This document shows positions 1 to 4,370 of a DNA stretch of 5,513 bases, piece by piece. A program made the translations under genes and the position numbers. The stretch comes from Chloroflexota bacterium (GTDB lineage: Bacteria > Chloroflexota > Ktedonobacteria > Ktedonobacterales > Ktedonobacteraceae), in assembly GCA_902810755.1 (NCBI GenBank), contig CADDYT010000234.1, positions 1-5,513 on the forward strand, read 5' to 3'. Each line of letters starts with the position of its first letter. Position 1 is the first letter of the stretch. The notes below the pieces were generated by a model that was given only the letters and a program-made list of their open reading frames with translations, had not been told where the DNA came from and searched no databases.

Positions 1-4
1 GCTC

Positions 5-1042
5 TCAGAGCAAGGTGGCCAGCGCCAGTTGACGCGGCTGACGCCACCATCCTGGTTCTGTAGCGGGATAGAAGGCGCTGCGGCGAAACCCTGCGAGCCA
101 GGCGCGCACTTGCCGCACATGTTCGGCGCGATGCCGTCCTTTCACGTGCGGCAGCATGATCTGCTGGCCGTCTGCGGTGTTCACCGGCAGCACGGCGGCT
201 TCCTGCTCTCGTTCCGGCGGCAGACTGGGTGCCGAGCGGTACGACCAGTCGCACCAATCGGCGTAGCCCCAGCGCCCTAGCGCCGGACGCACTGTCGGGC
301 CAATGCTGTCCGTCGAAAGCATGACCTGGTACTGCTCACAGAGCCACAACAGGTCAGCCAGTGCTGGAGCGTAGATCACGCCCCACAGATGCACGCGGCG
401 GATACCTTCGCGACCCAGGAACGGCAGCACGCGCGCCATCGTCTCGCGGAAGACGGGCAGCATCTGCGCCGGGAATTTGCCGACAACGCACCAACCGCCA
501 AGACCGAGGAGGTCGCCGTCCTGAAGCAGCGGCACCACCTGCTGGACGCAGCGCAGGTATTGTGCTGGGGTGACACCCTGGGCGGAAAGCACGCAGGGGA
601 TGCCGTTGCGGTGGGCAGGGGCTGCCAGGAAGCGCGCTGCCTGGACCGTCTCGCGTACCGCTTCTTCGGCAGCCGCTTCCGTCCAGCGCCGTTTGTGCCG
701 CCGGAAGATGCCACAGGCTTCGTCTTCCGACCACATCTCATCAATGAGCAAATCATAGCTGGCGCGGGCGGCAATTTGACCTGTATAGCTGTATCGTTCG
801 GCATGGATTTCCTGTCGCCGCAGAGCCTGGGCAAATGTCAGGCGCGTGCTGGGGCCATCGGAGAAGGCTCCACTGTCTTGCAGCACTCGTGTTCCGGCGG
901 GAATGCGGGGCGTTGAGGCGCGTTTGCGCAGCGTTGATTTGCCATAGACCGGTGAAACGCAGGCAAACGGCCCAGGAGCAGGTGGGTAATAATTCCAGGA
1001 CGTCTCGCTCACGCCGCAATAGAAACGAATATCCTCCTCCAT
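5..1042 (-). CDS. tRNA-guanine transglycosylase-like protein, DpdA-type (deazaguanine base exchange in DNA)
   Basis: This 345-aa protein shows the landmarks of the TGT fold in order: QDSGAFSD (55-62; TGT DSGGFQ), YDLLIDEMW (96-104), VLSAQG (151-156; VQG), LLGLGGW (178-184; IGG), VHLWGV (217-222; the LMGVG/HLFG loop) and LSTDSIGPT (242-250), whose D245 aligns with the catalytic Asp of FDxxxPT. TGT enzymes swap guanine for a 7-deazaguanine. The divergent motifs, length near 345 and mobile-element setting fit DpdA-like enzymes of phages and genomic islands, which act on DNA, better than the housekeeping tRNA enzyme. No CxCxxC zinc site of bacterial TGT is visible. The start at 1042 is set by a perfect AAGGAGG (1048-1054) five bases upstream; an in-frame TTG at 1075 is rejected. 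The gene is complete and ends with TGA. Motif alignment is by eye, so a tRNA substrate cannot be excluded. Confidence 0.7.
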   Translation of the reverse strand: MEEDIRFYCGVSETSWNYYPPAPGPFACVSPVYGKSTLRKRASTPRIPAGTRVLQDSGAFSDGPSTRLTFAQALRRQEIHAERYSYTGQIAARASYDLLIDEMWSEDEACGIFRRHKRRWTEAAAEEAVRETVQAARFLAAPAHRNGIPCVLSAQGVTPAQYLRCVQQVVPLLQDGDLLGLGGWCVVGKFPAQMLPVFRETMARVLPFLGREGIRRVHLWGVIYAPALADLLWLCEQYQVMLSTDSIGPTVRPALGRWGYADWCDWSYRSAPSLPPEREQEAAVLPVNTADGQQIMLPHVKGRHRAEHVRQVRAWLAGFRRSAFYPATEPGWWRQPRQLALATLL

Positions 1043-1047
1043 AAGAA

Positions 1048-1054
1048 CCTCCTT
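1048..1054 (-). promoter_or_regulatory. consensus ribosome binding site of the DpdA-like gene
   Basis: AAGGAGG on the minus strand is a full-length anti-Shine-Dalgarno match, five bases before the ATG at 1042. It is the strongest ribosome site in the window and argues for high or independent translation of the DpdA-like enzyme. Confidence 0.8.
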
Positions 1055-1108
1055 GAGAGAGCGAGGCACAGGCAAGCCAGGAGCAGCAGACGATGCGCGC
1101 GATGGCTG

Positions 1109-1333
1109 CTAGACCCTCCTGGTTGCCTGTGGACGCAGAGGCGTGCTGACCTGGCTCTCTTTCCACCGCCGAACGACTGTCCCCACACAGCCAACACAGC
1201 AGCATTCTCCGCCAGAGGCCAGACCGAACTGGAGAGCGGCAGGCCGACCACAACGGATGCAGCAAGCAACCCGCTCGATCAGACAGGTGCGCCTGCGCTG
1301 TGACTTCGCTCTTTGCCCCGGAACGCTCTTCAT
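1109..1333 (-). CDS. small Cys-rich protein with paired CxxC motifs (zinc-ribbon-like)
   Basis: This 74-aa ORF begins with an ATG that overlaps the TGA of the preceding gene (ATGA at 1333-1330) and has AGGAG (1342-1346) eight bases upstream. That is a typical translational coupling arrangement and the main reason to believe it. The protein is basic at both ends. The core holds C24, C25, C28, C44, C45, C46 and C49, giving CIRC (25-28) and CVGC (46-49) about 17 residues apart, a spacing that fits a zinc ribbon or knuckle. RCGRPA and VVRRWKES flank the two halves. I know no specific family. Overlapping ORFs in other frames lack a ribosome site. It ends in TAG 66 bases upstream of the DpdA-like gene, in the same frame. 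A role as a small nucleic-acid-binding or accessory protein is a guess. Confidence 0.5.
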   Translation of the reverse strand: MKSVPGQRAKSQRRRTCLIERVACCIRCGRPAALQFGLASGGECCCVGCVGTVVRRWKESQVSTPLRPQATRRV

Positions 1334-2052
1334 CCTCTGCTCTCCTGTGTCCCTGCTCTTCGATGGGGGATGCTTCGGCTGACGGCCTCATAGAGCCGTT
1401 CCCACAGTTCATCGAGATTGGCCGCCTCCACCTGCACGTTCGGCAGCGCGCCCCCATCGCCCTTGTCCCCGACCGGTGTCATGTCCAGCCAGGCCAGCAA
1501 GCGGGGGCAGCCATCCAGCGCCTCGACGATGCAGCATGGCCCCTTGCTCTCGGTTTCCCTCTTTTTCTCGTCCTCGTCCCCGTCAGCCGACTCCGGCCAA
1601 GCAGGCCAATCATAGCCTGCCTGACGTAAGAGGCGTTCCGTTTCTTCACGGTACCAGACGTTGCGCTCCGGGTAGCACTCCGAGCGCAGGGTGGCGGCCT
1701 GTATTGCTCGGAGCAGGTGAGCCGTCTCGGCACGACGCTGGCACCACCAGAGTGCCTCCTGGTAGGTGAGACAGAGGACGGGGCCACTGCCGCTAGCGGG
1801 GCAGTCGCCCTCGGCGAGTGGCACGGGATCGTCGTGCTGGGAGCAGGGACGTAGGGCGAACGCGAGCGTTTCCTGCTCAGCCGTCGGTGCCACTGCCAGA
1901 GGCAGGAAGCGGCCATCAGCGAGGAGAGCAATGGCATAGCCTGTCGGTGGCCGCTCGTTTGCCAGGGCCGATGCGTCTGCTTCTGCTGAAGCGGGAGCAA
2001 ACGTGGTTGGGGTCGAGAGGTTCCTCAAGAGAAGCATGGAAGTGGTCATCAT
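1330..2052 (-). CDS. hypothetical protein, 240 aa, no family recognised
   Basis: I do not recognise this protein. The N-terminal 35 residues are Ala/Ser/Thr-rich. A segment with alternating hydrophobic residues (GYAIALLADGRFLPLAVAP, 38-56) could form two strands. A helical, Trp- and Cys-bearing part follows (LTYQEALWWCQRRAETAHLL, 95-114; VWYREETERLLRQAGYDWP, 132-150). A highly charged linker (156-170) leads to a compact end with IVEALDGCPRLLAWLD (175-190) and NLDELWERLYEAVSRSI (212-228). There is no signal peptide or clear membrane span. Two adjacent ATGs (2052 and 2049) follow an AAGGA (2058-2062); I chose the first, and an in-frame ATG at 2088 is less likely. The 105 bases between it and the RHH gene contain no stop in this frame apart from the RHH TAG. 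Its TGA overlaps the ATG of the next small gene, so the two are probably coupled. Confidence 0.6.
   Translation of the reverse strand: MMTTSMLLLRNLSTPTTFAPASAEADASALANERPPTGYAIALLADGRFLPLAVAPTAEQETLAFALRPCSQHDDPVPLAEGDCPASGSGPVLCLTYQEALWWCQRRAETAHLLRAIQAATLRSECYPERNVWYREETERLLRQAGYDWPAWPESADGDEDEKKRETESKGPCCIVEALDGCPRLLAWLDMTPVGDKGDGGALPNVQVEAANLDELWERLYEAVSRSIPHRRAGTQESRG
1342..1346 (-). promoter_or_regulatory. ribosome binding site of the small CxxC gene
   Basis: AGGAG on the minus strand lies eight bases before the ATG at 1333, within the final codons of the 240-aa gene. It supports the ATGA-coupled start of the small Cys-rich protein. Confidence 0.5.
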
Positions 2053-2157
2053 TGGTGTCCTTCTTGTCTTGTTCTTGTTTATGCACATCGATGGTTGTAC
2101 GCTAGCCAGCTTGTTCCCGCCAATGGGGGGCTTTTCCTCGTCGTTGTCGTCGTAGGA

Positions 2158-2613
2158 CTATGGCTGCTGTGAGAGACCCAGGCCGATGCCCAGGCTCTCC
2201 AGATCGTCGCCCAGTGTGGGGTCAAAGGGAACTTCGTCCTCTGCCGGTTGGTGTGCCGACATCGGCGCACGCCGGTGCGCTGCTGCCTTTCCTTCGTCGT
2301 CGGTCGAGATCGAAGGCGAGGCATTGCAAGCCGTCAGCAGCGCCAAGGAGAGGGGATGTTCGTCATGGGCCAGCAACAGGTCGATGGCCGAGCCAAGATG
2401 GCGGCGCAGGGCCTTCGCCAGATAGGCCGCCTCTAGCCCGGCGTAGGTTCCAGCGGGATCGGGGTTGATCTTGGTCGCCTCTACCAGCACCCCACAGCCC
2501 AGCGCGAGTCGGTACACATCGCTGAGCGAGAGGCCGGTCTGCTCAGCGATGGCACTGGCAACGGCAACGGTCTCTGCCGGAAGGTGGCGCAACGGAATGG
2601 ACTGATGGCTCAT
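2158..2613 (-). CDS. small ribbon-helix-helix protein, candidate ParR-like adaptor
   Basis: This 151-aa protein has an N-terminal pattern fitting a ribbon-helix-helix domain: a short strand SIPLRHLP (5-12), a helix AETVAVASAIAEQTG (13-27), a turn LSLS, and a second helix DVYRLALGCGVLVEA (32-46). A further helical part (about 57-82) follows, then a disordered Ser/Ala/His stretch, and a strongly acidic tail EDEVPFDPTLGDDLES (125-140). ParR-type adaptors combine an RHH DNA-binding head with a C-terminal tail that contacts the actin filament. The order actin-RHH and the four-base gap match that scheme. The start at 2613 is supported by GGGAGG (2621-2626) inside the last codons of the actin gene, which suggests translational coupling. 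The frame can be opened 53 codons further upstream, but that part overlaps the actin gene and looks non-coding. The domain is read by eye, and a plain RHH repressor remains possible. Confidence 0.7.
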   Translation of the reverse strand: MSHQSIPLRHLPAETVAVASAIAEQTGLSLSDVYRLALGCGVLVEATKINPDPAGTYAGLEAAYLAKALRRHLGSAIDLLLAHDEHPLSLALLTACNASPSISTDDEGKAAAHRRAPMSAHQPAEDEVPFDPTLGDDLESLGIGLGLSQQP

Positions 2614-2617
2614 GGCA

Positions 2618-3886
2618 CTACCTCCCTCGTGTTTCCACCAGAGGACGATGATCGGGCTGCTTGAGTTCAGCCAGACTGCGCTGGGCTGAGGCCATCGCCA
2701 GCACATAGCCGCCGATGACATTGAGGACTGGACTGAGGGATGCTGGCACAAACAGGTACTCGTGGGACGCACGGGTCGGCATCACCAGTGAGCGCAGGGC
2801 TTTCTCCAGCAGGACAGACCCCCCGCCGGTAAACAGCAGGAAGTTGCGCCCTTCCTGAATGAGCGGAAGCATGCGGGCGAACAGGTTTTGAGAGCGAGCC
2901 GTGATGACTTCTTCGATCACCTCATCGACCGCGACCCGGTGCCCTCCCACAATCACCTTTCTGGTCAATAGCACCTGCTGGGCTTCGGCATCGGACAGAT
3001 GAATGCTTGCATGTCGGCTGCGGATCGCCTCGCGGGCTGCGCGCGCAATCGTAATGGTGCCATCGCCGAGCAAATTGGCGGCCATACGCAGTTTGACGCG
3101 CCCGTCGCTCTGGAGTTGCAAATCCACCTCACAGTCGTGAAACTGTCCGCCGCCAATATCGAGTGTCACATGGCGCACAATGCTGGTGTCGATGGGCCGA
3201 CCGTCAACAGTGTAGTACCAGGCCGCAAAGGAACCGAAGCTCTGGGGGTAGGGGGCCAGTTCGGCCAGCGAGAGCTTCCAGGAACTCTTCTGCCCCCGTT
3301 CATCGATGCGGTGAACTTCAAAAGGGGTCTGAAGCAAGAGGCGCAGCGCCGCTGTGACGTCAGGTTTGGCTCCCCGTAGCGTCATTTCCTCATTGGGGAT
3401 GCCGAAGCTGGCATAGAGCATGTAGCTGCCGGCCTCAAAACCGGCGGTGAGCAGCAGTTCGACCAGGCAGGCTGCCAGATACGACTGGAAGCGATCATCG
3501 GGCAACCGCTCGGTGGTCAGTCCGACAGGCAGTCCTTCCGACTTCTGGGTGCTGACCGCTTCGTCTCCGATCCAGAACCACTCGGAGCCGTTGACCTGGT
3601 AGGCGGTGATGCCCTCCCCCATGCGAATCGTGCGTGCGGGGGCGTAAGCGGTCACGATGCGCGTGGTGACGAGCTGGGGCAGACTGGCATGCATGACCGC
3701 CCCTTTGAAGGCGTCATTGCCATTATCAATGGCGACGATCAAAGCCGACGTCTCCCGCTCAGATAGGCGAGTCGGCAGCACGCGAGGCAGCGGCAGCCCG
3801 CGAGAGGTAAGCAGGGGCAGATGCTGGCTGACTTTTGCCAGAAAGCTATCGGGATGGATGGCCGGGTGCAATGGTGGGAAAGACAT
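2618..3886 (-). CDS. parM: ParM-like actin family ATPase, plasmid segregation
   Basis: This 422-aa protein carries the nucleotide-binding signatures of the actin/Hsp70 fold in order. Phosphate-1 is VAIDNGNDAFK (51-61), phosphate-2 is DIGGGQFHDCEV (243-254), and the adenosine motif is FTGGGSVLLEKAL (352-364). The first motif, with DxGNxxxK, is the form typical of ParM/StbA, Alp and archaeal-type plasmid actins. Such proteins polymerise on ATP and push sister plasmids apart through an adaptor bound to a centromere. About 45 residues precede phosphate-1, longer than usual for ParM, and contain a Pro/Leu-rich patch. The ATG at 3886 was chosen because GAGGAG (3891-3896) lies four bases upstream; the in-frame start 13 codons earlier would place that Shine-Dalgarno inside the gene. 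Repeats lie just upstream and a small RHH gene follows after four bases. The stop is TAG. Segregation is the best inference; another filament role is possible. Confidence 0.82.
   Translation of the reverse strand: MSFPPLHPAIHPDSFLAKVSQHLPLLTSRGLPLPRVLPTRLSERETSALIVAIDNGNDAFKGAVMHASLPQLVTTRIVTAYAPARTIRMGEGITAYQVNGSEWFWIGDEAVSTQKSEGLPVGLTTERLPDDRFQSYLAACLVELLLTAGFEAGSYMLYASFGIPNEEMTLRGAKPDVTAALRLLLQTPFEVHRIDERGQKSSWKLSLAELAPYPQSFGSFAAWYYTVDGRPIDTSIVRHVTLDIGGGQFHDCEVDLQLQSDGRVKLRMAANLLGDGTITIARAAREAIRSRHASIHLSDAEAQQVLLTRKVIVGGHRVAVDEVIEEVITARSQNLFARMLPLIQEGRNFLLFTGGGSVLLEKALRSLVMPTRASHEYLFVPASLSPVLNVIGGYVLAMASAQRSLAELKQPDHRPLVETRGR
2621..2626 (-). promoter_or_regulatory. ribosome binding site of the RHH gene, inside the actin gene
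   Basis: GGGAGG on the minus strand is formed by the last two sense codons of the actin gene and ends seven bases before the RHH start at 2613. It selects this start and implies that the two genes share a transcript. Confidence 0.7.
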
Positions 3887-3890
3887 GATG

Positions 3891-3896
3891 CTCCTC
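3891..3896 (-). promoter_or_regulatory. ribosome binding site of the actin gene
   Basis: GAGGAG on the minus strand ends four bases before the ATG at 3886, which fixes the start of the actin-like gene at MSFPPLHP rather than at the more upstream in-frame start codon. Confidence 0.7.
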
Positions 3897-3929
3897 ACAA
3901 AAAAACTGACAAACAACGAAAGCACGGAA

Positions 3930-4037
3930 TCAAAAATGATTCAGAATGATCTCAGAATGACCTCACACGCTGAGAAAAAAGGGAACAAAACGAGTCGATA
4001 TGATTCATTTTGAGATCGTTTTGATCTCAGAATGACT
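3930..4037. repeat. 11-bp iteron-like repeats, candidate partition site or operator
   Basis: Three tandem units with an 11-base period are visible on the plus strand: TCAAAAATGAT (3930-3940), TCAGAATGATC (3941-3951) and TCAGAATGACC (3952-3962). A degenerate fourth begins at 3963 (TCACACGCTGA). The same motif returns at 4027-4037 (TCAGAATGACT) and in inverted form at 4005-4015. The block is AT-rich against its surroundings and ends 43 bases upstream of the actin start codon. In ParMRC and Alp7ARC-type segregation systems, direct repeats near the operon promoter serve both as the centromere bound by the small adaptor protein and as its operator. That role here is inferred from position and the 11-bp (about one helical turn) phasing. 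Confidence 0.7.
4005..4035. promoter_or_regulatory. 13-bp inverted repeat with 5-base spacer built from the iteron motif
   Basis: TCATTTTGAGATC (4005-4017) and GATCTCAGAATGA (4023-4035) are inverted repeats with one mismatch, separated by GTTTT. The arms are the same motif as the tandem repeats at 3930-3962. This gives a palindromic site suited to a dimeric DNA-binding protein, plausibly the RHH protein encoded two genes downstream. It may instead be a hairpin in the leader transcript. Confidence 0.65.
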
Positions 4038-4370
4038 CTGACTCACCCTGTCAGCACAGCGCGCCCGCCCACCGGACAAAAACGTCCAGGGTGCCACTAT
4101 CTTTCTCTCTTGCTGTCTGAGTTCTTGTGCCTCCTCAGCTCTGCTTAAGGAACGCGCGCTAGCAGGTGATGTTTGCTGTCGTTTCATGAGATAGCCCCGA
4201 CTGAGGGGACTGCAATTCGGCGATTCTCGTCGCAGTGTTGTTGTTGTTTGCCTGTTGTTGTTGTTTGAGAAGACCAGAGCCAAACTTGAGCGTAAGATGG
4301 TTCCAAACAACAACAACAACAGGCAAACAACAACAACAACAGGCCACCACCACCACTGCGGCAGGCTCAT
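4005..4370 (-). CDS. doubtful 121-aa ORF with a repeat-encoded hydrophobic N-terminus
   Basis: The ATG directly follows the TAG of the translocase gene in the same frame, and an AAGGA lies about 10 bases upstream inside that gene. The predicted protein starts MSLPQ, then four Trp, Pro, five Val, Cys and five Leu (residues 6-21), which would make a membrane segment reaching about residue 34. An Asn/Thr-rich patch and a charged, low-complexity C-terminal half follow. The Trp, Val and Leu runs and the Asn/Thr patch come from GGT/GTT/TTG and CAA triplet arrays, not from a recognisable fold, and the ORF ends inside the repeat block upstream of the actin gene. I recognise no family. It is more likely a chance ORF across non-coding repeats than a gene, but it is the only candidate in this interval. 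Confidence 0.15.
   Translation of the reverse strand: MSLPQWWWWPVVVVVCLLLLLFGTILRSSLALVFSNNNNRQTTTTLRRESPNCSPLSRGYLMKRQQTSPASARSLSRAEEAQELRQQERKIVAPWTFLSGGRARCADRVSQSHSEIKTISK
4038..4230. other. intergenic stretch without recognised content
   Basis: Between the triplet palindrome and the repeat block near the actin gene I see no convincing gene, RNA or terminator. Minor items are a GCGCGC tract at 4153-4158, a short CCCC/GGGG stem with six-base loop at 4194-4207, and a GGAC/GTCC stem around 4074-4087. None has a U-run on the minus strand. A promoter for the actin operon should lie here or in the repeat block, but I could not find a -35/-10 pair that I would defend. Confidence 0.4.
4231..4360. 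repeat. 130-bp imperfect palindrome of CAA/TTG triplet arrays
   Basis: The outer arms CGCAGTG (4231-4237) and CACTGCG (4354-4360) are perfect inverted repeats. Inside them the left arm holds two 17-base units, AGTGTTGTTGTTGTTTG (4234-4250) and CCTGTTGTTGTTGTTTG (4251-4267). The right arm holds two identical 20-base units, CAAACAACAACAACAACAGG (4304-4323 and 4324-4343), which are reverse complements of the left units with one extra CAA each. The loop is 36 bases (4268-4303). A CCACCACCAC tract (4344-4353) is present only on the right. The structure begins 11 bases after the translocase stop codon. No T-run follows on the minus strand, so it does not look like a simple intrinsic terminator, and I see no target-site duplication. 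It could be a DNA-binding or transfer site, a replication hairpin or an expanded microsatellite. Confidence 0.85.

Noticed and set aside
389..916. 175-aa plus-strand ORF opposite the DpdA-like gene
   Set aside because: It is antisense to a gene with clear family motifs, and I see no domain or ribosome site for it.
1043..1075. TTG start adding 11 residues to the DpdA-like protein
   Set aside because: The perfect AAGGAGG at 1048-1054 would then be inside the gene; it is correctly spaced for the ATG at 1042.
753..1457. 234-aa minus-strand ORF overlapping the 240-aa, CxxC and DpdA-like genes
   Set aside because: It lies out of frame over three better supported genes, has a composition typical of a shadow frame (many Arg, Ser, Cys and Trp without pattern) and no ribosome site.
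2614..2772. Upstream extension of the RHH gene by 53 codons
   Set aside because: It overlaps the actin gene, reads as low-quality protein, and a good Shine-Dalgarno exactly fits the ATG at 2613.
3999..4060. Sigma-70 type promoter for the actin operon
   Set aside because: Possible -10-like ATCATATC and -35-like CTGACA fragments exist on the minus strand, but their spacing does not fit, so no promoter is called.
4194..4207. CCCC/GGGG stem as a terminator for the translocase gene
   Set aside because: The stem is only four base pairs and no T-run follows on the minus strand.
4231..4360. CAA/TTG palindrome as a CRISPR array or transposon with terminal repeats
   Set aside because: Units are adjacent low-complexity triplets without spacers, and there is no transposase or target-site duplication at the edges.
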